A DNA stretch of 43,307 nucleotides from Chloroflexota bacterium (GCA_029778235.1 JAKOQS010000328.1:1-43307); one strand, 5' to 3'; shown: positions 16,651-27,354, numbered from the stretch's first letter. Notes: generated from the letters alone by a model not told the origin. Translations and numbers: made by a program.

Positions 16651-16762
16651 GCGCTGGAAGGGCACGCACATGAGCGCGGCGACGAGCACATCCATGAGCA
16701 CTTCCACGGCCGGAGACCGCGCCGCGCGCCAGAGCCGGCGCATGACGGAGGAGACGACGTGA
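16647..16762 (+). other. Chain of two short overlapping reading frames between sorC and the E1 gene
   Basis: The sorC stop overlaps an ATG (16647) of an 8-codon frame. Its stop overlaps an ATG (16670) of a 30-codon frame, Ser/Thr-rich and starting MSAATSTSMSTSTAG. The stop of that frame overlaps the GTG (16759) of the E1 gene. All three junctions are ATGA or GTGA. A GGAAGGG lies before the second ATG. This could carry ribosomes across the 108-bp gap or encode a tiny peptide; chance cannot be excluded because such overlaps are easy to form. Confidence 0.35.
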
Positions 16763-19071
16763 CGACGCAGGCGGACGCGCCCACCTACCGCAGCGACGCG
16801 CGACCGGCGATGGAGCCGTTCGTGGAGCAGCTGGGGACGTTCGCCGGCTTCTCGTACGCGGGCGATGTCGCGTCGGAGCTGGCGGCCGGCACGCTCGCCG
16901 CCGACGAGGCGTTCGAGCTGCTCGACGACATGCTGGCGATCCGCGAGCTGGAGGAGATGATCGTCCGGCTGCGCTCGGGCGGCTACGACGCCCTCCCCGG
17001 CTACGACTACCGCGGGCCCACGCACGTCTCGATCGGCCAGGAGGGGACGGCGGTCGGCGCCTGCGCGGCCCTGCGCCCGGACGACAGCGTGACCAGCTCG
17101 CACCGCGGGCATGGCGACGCCGTGGCCAAGGGCTTCGCGGCGATCCGCCGGATGACCGACGACGAGCTGCGAGCCCGCGTCCCCGGAACGCCTCTGACGA
17201 CGCGCGCGGAGTTGCTGGAGGCGGCCCTGGAGGAGCACCTCTTCCGGATCGTCGCCGAGCTCTTCGGCAAGGAGGAGGGCTACAGCCACGGCCGGGGCGG
17301 CGGGATGCACATCGGCGACTTCTCCACCGGCAACCTCGGCGCCAACGCGATCGTCGGCGGCAGCGTCCCGATCGCCACCGGGGCCGCGATGGCGCGCCGG
17401 TACCAGCGAAGCGACCAGGTGGTCTGCTGCTTCGCGGGGGACGGCGCGTACGCCAACGGCGTGGTCCTCGAGTCGCTCAACTGGGCGGCGCAGGACCAGT
17501 GGACGAACCACCTCGCGGGCGACCACCCCTACGGCCTGCCGGCGATCTACCTGATCCAGAACAACCACTACGGGATGACGCACCGGACCGACGAGGAGGT
17601 CATGGGCATCCGGCACCTGGCGCGACGCGGCTCGGGCTTCGCAGACGACGGGATGCACGCCGAGGTCGTCAACGGGATGGACGTCCTCGCCGTCCGGGAC
17701 GCCGTCCGACGCGCGGCGGCGCTCTGCCGCGCCGGGGAGGGCCCGGTCCTGATCGAGTCGTCCACGTACCGCTACTACGGCCACTCGCTCTCCGACCCGC
17801 GCAACGAGTACCGGACCCGCGAGGAGGAGGCCGCGTGGCGGGCGATCGACCCGATCGAGCGGCTGAAGATCCAGATCCTGGCCGCAGGCATCACCGACGA
17901 GGCGGGCCTGGAGTCGGTGGAGGCGCGCGCGCGTGTGCGCAACGTGCGTGCCGCCGTGCGCGCGGCAGCGGGGACGGACCCGGCGCCGGAGTCGCTCCTG
18001 GACTACCTGTACGCGGAGACGGCGTCGGACGTGGTCCCGCCGGACGCGCCGGCGGTCGTCCTCCACGCGGACCCGCCGGTCGCGAAGCGCGACGCGGACG
18101 GGGCGATCACGTATCGCGACGCGCTCCGCGAGGCGCTGGTCGGCGAGATGGCCCGCGACGGCCGGGTGATCTTCTACGGCGAGGACGTGGCCGACTACGG
18201 CGGCGCGTTCAAGCTGACCAAGGGCCTGCTCGAGGCGTTCGGCCGGGACCGCGTGTTCAACACGCCCATCTCGGAGGCGTGCATCTGCGGGACGGGGGTC
18301 GGGGCCGCGATCGTGGGGCTCCGGCCGGTGGTCGAGCTCATGTACATGGACTTCGCGCTCATGGCCTCGGACCAGATCGCGAACCAGGCGGGCAAGTGGC
18401 ACTACATGAGCGGGGCGCAGCTTGAGGTCCCGCTGGTCATCCGCTGCTCGGTCGGGGCCGGCAAGGGATACGGCGGACAGCACAGCCAGTCGCTCGAAAG
18501 CATCTTCACGCACACCCCCGGCCTGGTGGTGGCGTACCCGGCCACCCCGGCGGACGCGAAGGGCCTGCTGACGGCGGCGATCCGGTCGAACGACCCGGTC
18601 GTCTTCGTCGAGAGCCAGGGGCTGTACGGCGCCAAGGGCCCCGTGCCGGAGGGCGAGCACCTCGTGCCGATCGGGAAGGCGCGCGTCGCGCGGGAGGGGG
18701 CCGACGCGACCATCGTCGCCTGGGGCCCCGCCGTCCCCGATGCGCTCGCCGCGGCCGAGGTCCTCGCGGCGGAGCACGGCGTCTCGGCGGAGGTCATCGA
18801 CCTGCGGACGCTGGTGCCGCTCGACATGGAGACCGTCCTGGCGTCGGTCCGCCGGACCGGCCGCTGCGTGGTCGCGGCGCAGGCGGTGCTCGTCGGCAGC
18901 TACGTGAACGAGATCGTCGCGCGGGTCCAGGCGGAGGCGTTCGACGACCTCGACGGCCCGGTGGGCCGCGTCGGCGCGGCCAACGGGATCTCGCCGCAGG
19001 CGGAGGTCCTGGAGAAGGCCTTCCTCCCCGACGCGGCCGCGATCGTGCGTGCCGTGACCGCCATCCTCTGA
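16759..19071 (+). CDS. 2-oxoacid dehydrogenase E1 component, fused alpha and beta
   Basis: This 770-residue TPP enzyme decarboxylates a 2-oxoacid (pyruvate, branched-chain or acetoin-like) and passes the acyl group to E2. The alpha half (about 50-400) has the TPP motif GDGAYANG (227-234) to NN (268-269). The beta half starts near ITYRDALREALVGEM and carries FYGEDVADYGG and FNTPISEACICGTGVG. Two insertions are visible relative to ordinary E1 alpha: about 40 residues after GHGDAVAKG, and about 12 within the TPP motif (QDQWTNHLAGDHPYG). GTG 16759 follows GGAGGAGACGAC. No E3 gene is present in the window, and the substrate is not decided. Confidence 0.9.
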   Translation: MTTQADAPTYRSDARPAMEPFVEQLGTFAGFSYAGDVASELAAGTLAADEAFELLDDMLAIRELEEMIVRLRSGGYDALPGYDYRGPTHVSIGQEGTAVGACAALRPDDSVTSSHRGHGDAVAKGFAAIRRMTDDELRARVPGTPLTTRAELLEAALEEHLFRIVAELFGKEEGYSHGRGGGMHIGDFSTGNLGANAIVGGSVPIATGAAMARRYQRSDQVVCCFAGDGAYANGVVLESLNWAAQDQWTNHLAGDHPYGLPAIYLIQNNHYGMTHRTDEEVMGIRHLARRGSGFADDGMHAEVVNGMDVLAVRDAVRRAAALCRAGEGPVLIESSTYRYYGHSLSDPRNEYRTREEEAAWRAIDPIERLKIQILAAGITDEAGLESVEARARVRNVRAAVRAAAGTDPAPESLLDYLYAETASDVVPPDAPAVVLHADPPVAKRDADGAITYRDALREALVGEMARDGRVIFYGEDVADYGGAFKLTKGLLEAFGRDRVFNTPISEACICGTGVGAAIVGLRPVVELMYMDFALMASDQIANQAGKWHYMSGAQLEVPLVIRCSVGAGKGYGGQHSQSLESIFTHTPGLVVAYPATPADAKGLLTAAIRSNDPVVFVESQGLYGAKGPVPEGEHLVPIGKARVAREGADATIVAWGPAVPDALAAAEVLAAEHGVSAEVIDLRTLVPLDMETVLASVRRTGRCVVAAQAVLVGSYVNEIVARVQAEAFDDLDGPVGRVGAANGISPQAEVLEKAFLPDAAAIVRAVTAIL

Positions 19072-19099
19072 GACCGGCAGACCGCCGAGGAGCGCACCG

Positions 19100-20491
19100 A
19101 TGGCTCACGCGATCCGCATGCCGAAGCCGGGCCAGATGACGGAGGAGTGCGTCCTCACGTCGTGGCTGAAGGCGGAGGGCGACCCGGTCCGCCGGGGCGA
19201 CGTCCTGTTCGAGATCGAGACGGACAAGTCCTCGATGGAGGTGGAGGCGTTCGACGAGGGCGTCCTGCTGCGGCGCCTGGCGCCCGAGGGGGCGACCGTC
19301 CCGGTCAACGCGATCTGCGGCTGGGTCGGAAGGGCCGGTGAGGAGATCCCGGCCGGCGAGGTGGCGGCCGCCGAAGCGGCGCTCACGGCGGGCGGCGGTG
19401 GCGGCGCGGAGCCGCCGGCGGCCGCGGGGAGCGGCGGGCCGGCTGCGCCGTCCCTCCCCGGCGGGGTGCCACGAAGGGGGCCGGAGCCCGGGCCCGCCAC
19501 GCCGGGCCCGCGGGCAGCGTCCGTCCCCCCCGGCACGCCCGCGCCCGCGCCCGGCGCGCCCGCGGGTGGACGTCTCCGCATCAGCCCGCGCGCGACCCGC
19601 CTGGCGGCCGACTCGGGCATCGACCCGAGGACGCTCGCTGGGACCGGTCCGGGCGGCCGGATCGTGGAGCGGGACGTCCGCGCCGCGATCGACGCGCGCG
19701 CGGCGGCGTCGGCGGTCACCGCCGGCGAGGTCGCTGCCACGGCCGTGGCGTCCGGGGCGGCCGGCGGCGCCGCCGCCGATGTCCCGGCGGTCGTCGTGCC
19801 ACCGGTCGAGGGCGAGGAGCCGCCGCGGCCGCTGACGCGGATGCGGCGCGTGATCGCCGACCGGCTCACGGCGAGCTACCGGACGACCCCGCACTTCACC
19901 GTCACGGTCGCCGCCGACGTGACGCGTCTCATGGCCTGGCGCACGGAGATGAAGGCCGCCGGCGTCGACCTCACGGTGACCGACTTCGTCCTCGCTGCGA
20001 CCGCCCAGACGCTCGTCGAGTTCCCCGACGTCAACTCCCGCACGGACGGCGTGAGCGTCTACCCGCGCCGGCGCGTCCACCTCGGCGTCGCCGTCGCCCT
20101 GCCCGCCGGCCTCGTCGTCCCCGTGATCCGCGATGCGGACCGCCTCACCGTCGGCGAGATCCACGACCGCGCAGCTGCGCTGGGCGCGGCGGCGCGGGAA
20201 GGGCGGCTGTCGGTGGACGAGATGACCGGGTCCACGTTCACCGTCTCGAACCTCGGGATGTTCGGGGTGGACGAGTTCAGCGCGATCATCAACCCGGGCG
20301 AGGCCGCGATCCTCGCGGTCGCGAGCGCGCTCCGCCAGCCCGTGGCGATCGGCGACGCACTCGCGGTCCGCTGGGTCATGAAGCTCACGCTCTCCTCGGA
20401 CCACCGGCTGGTGGACGGCGAGATGGCAGCACGCTTCCTGAACGCCCTGCGAAGGCGCCTGGAGGACGCGCGGAGCCTGCGGATCGACTGA
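19100..20491 (+). CDS. 2-oxoacid dehydrogenase E2 component (dihydrolipoamide acyltransferase)
   Basis: This 463-residue protein has an N-terminal lipoyl domain with lipoylated K43 in EIETDKSSMEVEA and a Pro/Gly/Ala-rich linker (~95-155). It continues with a peripheral-subunit-binding domain (~159-197, ISPRATRLAADSGID), a second flexible linker, and the catalytic acyltransferase domain, whose HRLVDG motif places H435 and D439 in the active site. It forms the core of the complex with the fused E1 encoded 28 bp upstream. The ATG follows GAGGAG. Confidence 0.94.
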   Translation: MAHAIRMPKPGQMTEECVLTSWLKAEGDPVRRGDVLFEIETDKSSMEVEAFDEGVLLRRLAPEGATVPVNAICGWVGRAGEEIPAGEVAAAEAALTAGGGGGAEPPAAAGSGGPAAPSLPGGVPRRGPEPGPATPGPRAASVPPGTPAPAPGAPAGGRLRISPRATRLAADSGIDPRTLAGTGPGGRIVERDVRAAIDARAAASAVTAGEVAATAVASGAAGGAAADVPAVVVPPVEGEEPPRPLTRMRRVIADRLTASYRTTPHFTVTVAADVTRLMAWRTEMKAAGVDLTVTDFVLAATAQTLVEFPDVNSRTDGVSVYPRRRVHLGVAVALPAGLVVPVIRDADRLTVGEIHDRAAALGAAAREGRLSVDEMTGSTFTVSNLGMFGVDEFSAIINPGEAAILAVASALRQPVAIGDALAVRWVMKLTLSSDHRLVDGEMAARFLNALRRRLEDARSLRID

Positions 20492-20504
20492 GGGCCGGTC
20501 GGCG

Positions 20505-21332
20505 ATGCGGGCCGCACGCCTCCCCACGATCGCCGCCACCGCCGCGGCGGCTCTCCTCGTCTGCCTCGCCGTCGTCGGGGCCCTCGCGATCAGTGGACGA
20601 CTCGCCGCGCCTGGGCGCTGCCCGCCGGCCGACGACCGATGCCTCCGGGTGCTCTTCCTGGGGAACAGCTACACGTTCGTGAACGATCTCCCCGGGACCC
20701 TCGCGGGGCTCGTCCGCTCCGGCGGACGGTCGATCGAGACAGGGATGCTCGCGACCGGCGGTGCGACGCTCGCGGACCACGCGGCGGATCCCGCGACGAC
20801 CGCCGCGCTCGCAGACGGCCGCTGGACCGTGGTCATCCTCCAGGAGCAGAGCGTCCTCCCGGTCTCGGAAGCGGACAGGACCGGGTCGATGGTGCCGGCC
20901 GCCAGTTCGCTCGCGTCGTCGGCGGCGGCGGTCGGCGCGAGGCCGCTGCTGTTGGAAACGTGGGCCCACCGCGACGGCGTGCCGGACCGCGGGGTCGCGG
21001 GATACGCCGCGATGCAGGCGAGGATCGACGCGGCCTACGAGGCGACGGCGCGCGATCTCGGTGCGAGCGTCGCTCCCGTCGGCCAGGCGTGGTCGGCCGC
21101 GCTGCGCGCGGCGCCGGGGATCGACCTGTGGCAGCCCGACGGAAGCCATCCGTCCGCCGCCGGCACGTACCTCGCGGCCTGTGTCCTCTACGCGTCGCTC
21201 ACCGGACGGACGCCGGTCGGGCTGCCGGCCGCGGGTGGGATCTCCGCGTCCGATGCGGCCGCGCTCCAGGCCGTGGCCGGCGCCGTGGTGCTCGGCGACC
21301 CCGGGCGGTGGAAGCTCCCCGTCGCACCGTGA
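20505..21332 (+). CDS. SGNH/GDSL-type hydrolase, membrane-anchored or secreted
   Basis: This 275-residue protein has an N-terminal hydrophobic segment (8-30), so it is exported or anchored. Block I is FLGNSYTF with nucleophile S55, a Gly block follows (GGATLADH), block III is VVILQEQSV, and block V is DGSHPS with D212 and H215. This fits an SGNH esterase or acyl hydrolase acting outside the cytoplasm; the substrate is unknown. It lies 13 bp after the E2 gene on the same strand and may be cotranscribed, though no functional link is obvious. The 58-bp gap behind it separates it from a convergent phosphatase gene. Confidence 0.85.
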   Translation: MRAARLPTIAATAAAALLVCLAVVGALAISGRLAAPGRCPPADDRCLRVLFLGNSYTFVNDLPGTLAGLVRSGGRSIETGMLATGGATLADHAADPATTAALADGRWTVVILQEQSVLPVSEADRTGSMVPAASSLASSAAAVGARPLLLETWAHRDGVPDRGVAGYAAMQARIDAAYEATARDLGASVAPVGQAWSAALRAAPGIDLWQPDGSHPSAAGTYLAACVLYASLTGRTPVGLPAAGGISASDAAALQAVAGAVVLGDPGRWKLPVAP

Positions 21333-21390
21333 CCCTGGGGCGGGGCCGGGGCGCGAGACCGGGGCCGGACGCGGCCCGGACCGGTCGGGA

Positions 21391-22188
21391 TCAGGCGCGC
21401 TCGACGAACGCCGAGCGCAGTGCGTCGATCGTGGCTGCGTCGAGCCCGAGCCCGTCGGTGAACCAGCCATCGAGCGAGCCGTAGGCGACGGCGACCTCGT
21501 CGAGCGCGGAGGCGAGGTACTCCGGCGAGACGCCGATCAGCGGCTCCAGGAGCGTCGGATCGCCGCCCCGCGCGCGGAACTCCTCGAGCGCCGGCTCCAT
21601 GATCGGCGCGAGCGCCGGGCCGCTCGCGAGGAAATCCTCGAGCACCAGCTCCTCGGGGACGTCGAGCAGCAGGAGGAGCGCCGCTACCCCCCACCCCGTC
21701 CTGTCCTTGCCCGTCGTGCAGTGGATCAGGGCGGGCCGTCCCCCCGGCTCCGCGAGCCCCGCGTAGAGCCGTCGGTATGCCGCGCGCGCGCTCGGCATCG
21801 TGACGAATGTGCGGTACTTCTCCACGAAGAACCGCGCGCTCCGTCCGCCGCCGAGCACCTGCTCGGCGCGTGCCGGGTCCTCCAGGATCGCCCCGAACGC
21901 CGCGGGGGACGAGCCCACGTCGTCGGCCATCACGTCCGCGACCAGCAGGTGGGCGCCGGGCGGCAGGCGGTCGGGCGCCATCGCACGCTCGTCGTCGGTG
22001 CGGAGGTCGTACACGACGCGCACGCCGAGCGACGCCAGGGCCGCGGCGTCGGCGTCGGTCGCGCGGGCGAGGTCCACCGAGCGGTACAGCAGGCCGGTGC
22101 GGACGCGCCCGCCCGACCGGGTGGCGTGGCCCCCGACGTCGCGCAGGTTGGGGATCGGAGGAAGGGCCGTGGTGGCCGCCTCACGCAC
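21391..22188 (-). CDS. Tyrosine-protein phosphatase family protein
   Basis: These 265 residues contain the P-loop CX5R signature, HCTTGKDRTGWG, with C157 and R163. The N-terminal NLRDVGGHATRSGGRVRTGLLYRS is typical of the bacterial Y_phosphatase3 group, seen here in two stretches around residue 14-36. It would hydrolyse phosphotyrosine, phosphoinositide or another phosphomonoester; the group is diverse. GTG 22188 overlaps the end of the ComB-like gene by 8 bp and is chosen because it lies shortly before the conserved N-terminus. It is leftward, the last gene of the hydrogenase-side strand block. Confidence 0.85.
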   Translation of the reverse strand: MREAATTALPPIPNLRDVGGHATRSGGRVRTGLLYRSVDLARATDADAAALASLGVRVVYDLRTDDERAMAPDRLPPGAHLLVADVMADDVGSSPAAFGAILEDPARAEQVLGGGRSARFFVEKYRTFVTMPSARAAYRRLYAGLAEPGGRPALIHCTTGKDRTGWGVAALLLLLDVPEELVLEDFLASGPALAPIMEPALEEFRARGGDPTLLEPLIGVSPEYLASALDEVAVAYGSLDGWFTDGLGLDAATIDALRSAFVERA

Positions 22189-22921
22189 CGAGTCGTTCCA
22201 TGCGCATCGGCGGGCCGGCGCGGAGGACCGGCACCGTCGCGCTCCGGTCCGTCTCGGCACAGAACGGGATGTCCTCCTCCTGGCCGATCCGCCGGAGCGT
22301 CGCGCCGCCGTCGCTCTCGGCGAGCGCAGCCACCGGGTCCGGCTCGGCCGCGCGCAGCCGCAGGGCCAGGATCGCCGCGTCGGTCATGGCAGGTTCCACG
22401 CCGCGCTCGGCGAGCTCGGCGGCCACCGCCTCCAGGATCGCCCCCGCGGCATAGGCGTCCTCGAGGACGAACCGCCGGCTCCGCCCGGCGCACACGACGC
22501 GGATGCCGACCCGCTCCCGCTCGGCGATCGCGAGGGCCGCGCGCGCGCAGGCGGTCGCGTTGCGGAGGCAGCCGACCAGCACGTGCCGCGCTCCCCGGAC
22601 CCGGTGGAGGACCGCGGTGCCGTTCGTCGTGCTGAGCACAAGCGACCGGCCGCGCAGGTCCGCGCGCACCAGCTCCGACGGTGAGTTGTCGAAATCGTAG
22701 CCGGGAGGCTTGCGCGCGCGCAGCTCGCCGGCAAGCAGGCTGCCGTGCTCGCGCGCGAGCCGGCGCGCGGACGCCACGTTGCCCGCGAGCACGAGGTCGC
22801 TCACGCCGAGATCGAGCAGCGTGACGATGACCGTGCTCGCCCGGATCTGGTCGATGACGACGAGAACGGAGCCGTCGTCGGGGGGAAGGGCGGCAGGGAC
22901 CAGGGAGACGTCGAGGTGCAC
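22181..22921 (-). CDS. 2-phosphosulfolactate phosphatase (ComB) family protein
   Basis: This 246-residue protein follows the ComB pattern: VVIDQIRASTVIVTLL (residues 21-36), GELRARKPPGYDFDNSPSEL, LSTTNGT (97-102) and VCAGRSRRFVLEDAYAAG. ComB acts in coenzyme M synthesis in methanogens; bacterial homologues occur without that pathway and their substrates are unknown. No ComA or ComC partner is in the window. The start is uncertain: GTG 22921 gives the typical length and begins right at the conserved region, but the ribosome binding site is weak. It is translationally coupled to the phosphatase gene downstream. Confidence 0.82.
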   Translation of the reverse strand: MHLDVSLVPAALPPDDGSVLVVIDQIRASTVIVTLLDLGVSDLVLAGNVASARRLAREHGSLLAGELRARKPPGYDFDNSPSELVRADLRGRSLVLSTTNGTAVLHRVRGARHVLVGCLRNATACARAALAIAERERVGIRVVCAGRSRRFVLEDAYAAGAILEAVAAELAERGVEPAMTDAAILALRLRAAEPDPVAALAESDGGATLRRIGQEEDIPFCAETDRSATVPVLRAGPPMRMERLGA

Positions 22922-23107
22922 GGTGGGAGTGTGGCATCCCGGCGGGCCCGCGTGCGCAGGCCCCGGGGGCGGTCGCGGCGCGGACCCGGGCGGGGCGGTC
23001 CGAGGCCACGTCATGCAGCGGCGTCCGTTCCGCGCGGACCGGTCGTCCCGGACGCCGTCGCGGTGTCGGTCATCGCGGTCCCTCCCGGCGGGCCGGCGGA
23101 CGCCGGC

Positions 23108-23617
23108 TCAGGCGGCGGAGAGGCGTGCGTCCAGCGCCGGGTGGCGCAGCGTCGCGAGCAGGAGGATCAGGGAGGTCTCCGCAAGCGCGCCGGGCGCCAA
23201 GGACGGCGCCTTCCCCACCGTCCCGGCCACCGCGTCCCAGAGCTGCTCGAGCGGCGGGATCGTCTCCCAGGTGGCGCCCAGCGTCGGGTCCGCCGGGCCC
23301 GCCTGCAGGTTTGCCCAGACGTGGAGGACGACGCCGACCACGGCCAGGACGAGCCCCAGGACCGCCAGCCACCGGGCGACGAGGATCGCCCGCCGCGGCG
23401 CGGCCGCGCGGGGCGAGGAGGCGATCGCCAGGATCACGGCCGCCACCAGGCACACGCCGATATCGAGCCAGGCGACGTTCATCCCGATCGTGGACCAGTG
23501 CCGCGTGAACAGGAGCTCGAGGGCGGCGCCGGCCATGCCGAGCAGGGCCAGGGCGACCAGCCCGCGGCGGAGCAGGGTCGGCGTGTCGAGCGCGGCGAGG
23601 CGCGCGGAGAGGCTCAC
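23108..23617 (-). CDS. Hypothetical integral membrane protein
   Basis: About 169 residues with four likely membrane segments: LLRRGLVALALLGMAGAALEL, a second around NVAWLDIGVCLVAAVILAIA, a third around WLAVLGLVLAVVGVVLHVW, and a final hydrophobic stretch LAETSLILLLATL. No family was recognised. GTG 23617 is preferred because GGAGG lies about 12 bases upstream; the frame stays open to 23737, so the true start could be earlier. It lies 154 bp after hypA on the same strand, which leaves open whether it belongs to the hydrogenase operon. Confidence 0.6.
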   Translation of the reverse strand: MSLSARLAALDTPTLLRRGLVALALLGMAGAALELLFTRHWSTIGMNVAWLDIGVCLVAAVILAIASSPRAAAPRRAILVARWLAVLGLVLAVVGVVLHVWANLQAGPADPTLGATWETIPPLEQLWDAVAGTVGKAPSLAPGALAETSLILLLATLRHPALDARLSAA

Positions 23618-23771
23618 GGCGTCGTCGGTCCTCCCGTTCGGCGTGAGAGCGGCGGTGACTCGCAGGACGCTCACCGATCGTACCGCGCCGCAGATGCGAC
23701 CGATCGGTCGGGCGGCTTCGGGCGGCCGGAGCGCCACCGGGCGCCGGCCTGCCCGCGCCGGGCCGCGGCGG

Positions 23772-24113
23772 TCAGGGGTCGGTCCGGACCTCGAGCAGCT
23801 CCAGCTCCGCGGTGTGGGGGATCGTCACGACCGCCCCGCACGCGGGGCAGACCGCCATCGTCCCGACGACGAGGTCGTCGTGGCCGATCGCACCCGCGTA
23901 TCCGCACGCGCAGGAGATGCGGATCTCGAACGGCTCGGCGTCGAGGACCGCGGACGCGAGCGGGCCGCCCTCCGTGAGCATCGCCCACGCCTGGTCGAGC
24001 ACGTCGTCCGGGATCGTGGTCGCATGGCGCACCCGGACGACGGAAACGGGCCGGCCGTCCGCGCGGCGGGCCACCTCGTCCACGAGCTCGGCGATCAGCG
24101 AGACCTCATGCAC
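23772..24113 (-). CDS. hypA: Hydrogenase maturation nickel metallochaperone HypA
   Basis: This 113-residue protein, the normal HypA length, delivers nickel to the hydrogenase large subunit. It begins V(M)HEVSL, giving the nickel-binding H2 and E3 of the family. The zinc site uses C68, C70, C89 and C92; the first pair is CxC instead of the usual CxxC. The GTG start overlaps the protease gene by 8 bp, so the chaperone is coupled to the hydrogenase operon. The other hyp genes (hypB to hypF) are not in the window. Confidence 0.92.
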   Translation of the reverse strand: MHEVSLIAELVDEVARRADGRPVSVVRVRHATTIPDDVLDQAWAMLTEGGPLASAVLDAEPFEIRISCACGYAGAIGHDDLVVGTMAVCPACGAVVTIPHTAELELLEVRTDP

Positions 24114-24680
24114 CGCGCACCTCCTCGACGATCCCCGCGACGGCCTCGACCGCGGCGGGAAGCGCCCGCTCGACCTCGGGCGAGAGCGGCTCACCGGTCT
24201 CGAAGGCGGCCGCGCCGATCGCGACGCACACCACCCGCGGCGTCGCGCCCCAGAGCTCGCGCGCGAGGGCGACGAGGCCCGCGACGTCCACGTGGTGCGA
24301 GGAAGCCCCCGCCGCGGGAGCGGAGGCGTCGACCGTCCGCACGGCGATGCCGCCGGGGAGGAGGCCCACGTCCGCGTCCACCAGGATGACCGCCGAGACC
24401 TCGCGCATCGCGTCGGCCAGCTCGGGCGTCAGCTGGTGGCGGGCGAGCACGGTCGCCCCCGCGAGCCGGGGATCGGCCGCGAGAAGCTCCGCGACGCGCG
24501 GCCCGGCCCCGTCGTCGCCACGCAGCGGGTTGCCGCAGCCGACGACCAGGACGCCCGCCCCCGGCCCCTCGCCGCTCGCGCGGTCGGGGCCGTCGGGAGC
24601 CCTCTCGGCCGCCGACGGTCCCGCCGGGGCCGGGGCTGTCGCTGCAGCGACGCGCGCGCCGGCCACCGCGGGGACCTTCG

Positions 24681-24684
<4 letters not shown>
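24106..24684 (-). CDS. hoxW: Hydrogenase maturation protease (HoxW/HyaD type)
   Basis: This 192-residue endopeptidase trims the C-terminus of the [NiFe]-hydrogenase large subunit after nickel insertion. It has VVGCGNPLRGDDGAGPRVAELL with the nickel-sensing aspartate in GDDG, ILVDADVGLLPGG with the second Asp/Glu ligand position, and SSHHVD with the His ligand. The start is GTG 24684, overlapping the hoxH stop as GTGA. That gives an unusual Ala/Pro-rich extension of about 47 residues before the conserved core; no convincing internal start exists closer to it. Confidence 0.9.
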
Positions 24685-26102
<1,418 letters not shown>

Positions 26103-26113
26103 CACGTCCTCCG

Positions 26114-26644
26114 TCAGCGCCCGAACCGGGCGCCGGCCGCGTCGGGGACGCGCCCGGACAGCAGGTCGTCGAGCATCGCGTAGATCAGGTCGGCGTGGGG
26201 TGGGCAGCCGGGGAGGAAGACGTCCACCTGGACGAACTTGTGCACCGGCTGCGAGGTCGGCAGCAGCGGCGGCACGCCGCGGGTGGGAACCTGCGGCGCG
26301 AGGGTGACGTTCTCCCGGTATGCGCGGTCCATCAGCGGCTGCACGCCGATGGGGTTGCGCATCCCGGGGACGTTGGAGGTGACGGCGCAGTCGCCGAACG
26401 CGACGAGCGTCTTCGTCCGTTCGCGCACCAGGCGGATCCGGTGGAGGTCGTCCTCCGATGAGACGGCGCCCTCCACCAGGCAGACGTCCACGTCCTCGGG
26501 GAACTCCTTGACGTCCACGAGCGGGCCGTACACGAGGTCGGCGCGCTCGAAGATCTCGAGCAGGCGCTCGTCCAGGTCGATGAGGGACATGTGGCAGCCC
26601 GAGCATCCGTCGAGCCAGACGGTGGCGACACGCGGCTTGCTCAC
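26114..26644 (-). CDS. hoxY: NAD-linked [NiFe]-hydrogenase small subunit HoxY
   Basis: This 176-residue subunit carries the proximal [4Fe-4S] cluster that takes electrons from Hox[14 protein letters not shown] supplies C14 and C17; further cysteines lie in [10 protein letters not shown] and [11 protein letters not shown]. It is short and without a twin-arginine signal, as in cytoplasmic group 3 enzymes. GTG 26644 overlaps the hoxU stop as GTGA. Confidence 0.96.
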   Translation of the reverse strand: MSKPRVATVWLDGCSGCHMSLIDLDERLLEIFERADLVYGPLVDVKEFPEDVDVCLVEGAVSSEDDLHRIRLVRERTKTLVAFGDCAVTSNVPGMRNPIGVQPLMDRAYRENVTLAPQVPTRGVPPLLPTSQPVHKFVQVDVFLPGCPPHADLIYAMLDDLLSGRVPDAAGARFGR

Positions 26645-27354
26645 AGCCCACGCTCCTCGGCGACGACCTTCATCCAGGGGAGGAACGGCCGACGTCGCTT
26701 GCTGCCGCGCGCGACCGCGCGGCCCTTCTCGAAGAGCGCCCCGGTGGGACAGACCTGGACGCACTTGCCGCAGCTGGTGCAGGTCGGCGACTCGCCCCAC
26801 GGGATGCCCATGTCCGTCTGGACGCGGGTCTCGAGGCCGCGGTGCATCACGTCCCAGGTGTGCGCGCCCTCGATCTCGTCGCAGACGCGGACGCACCGGA
26901 GGCAGAGGATGCACCGGTCGTGGTCGATCGCGAAGAGCCGGTGGCTCGCGTCGATGTCGCCCTTCGGGCTGATCCGCGGGAGGTCGAAGTGGGTCAGGCC
27001 CAGGTCCTCCGCTGTGTCCTGCAGCTCGCAGTGGTTGTTCGCGACGCAGACCGCGCAGACGTGGTTGCGCTCGACGAACATCATCTCGGTGATCGTCCGG
27101 CGGTACTCGAGGAGCCTCTCGGAGTGCGCCGTGACCTCCATCCCCTCGGCGATCTGCGTCACGCACGCCGCGGCGAGCCGTGGCGAGCCCGCGATCTCGA
27201 CGACGCAGAGCCGGCAGGCGCCGCGGTCGTGGATCCCCTCGAGATGGCAGAGGCCGGGGATGTCGATCCCGTTCTCCTCGGCGACGTCCATGATCGTCTG
27301 GCCCTCGGAGCCGGCGACGTCCCTGCCGTCGATCGTCAGCGTGTAGACGCTCAT
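26641..27354 (-). CDS. hoxU: NAD-linked hydrogenase diaphorase subunit HoxU
   Basis: This 237-residue iron-sulfur protein links HoxY with HoxF. A plant-type [2Fe-2S] domain has C36, C47, C50 and C64. A His/Cys motif (H98, C100, C103, C109) follows, then two [4Fe-4S] motifs, [11 protein letters not shown] and [12 protein letters not shown], corresponding to the N-terminus of the NuoG family. The length is typical for HoxU. ATG 27354 overlaps the hoxF stop (ATGA). Confidence 0.96.
   Translation of the reverse strand: MSVYTLTIDGRDVAGSEGQTIMDVAEENGIDIPGLCHLEGIHDRGACRLCVVEIAGSPRLAAACVTQIAEGMEVTAHSERLLEYRRTITEMMFVERNHVCAVCVANNHCELQDTAEDLGLTHFDLPRISPKGDIDASHRLFAIDHDRCILCLRCVRVCDEIEGAHTWDVMHRGLETRVQTDMGIPWGESPTCTSCGKCVQVCPTGALFEKGRAVARGSKRRRPFLPWMKVVAEERGL

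Noticed and set aside
22181-22921. Coenzyme M biosynthesis locus
   Set aside because: Only the ComB-like gene is present; ComA, ComC and later genes are absent.
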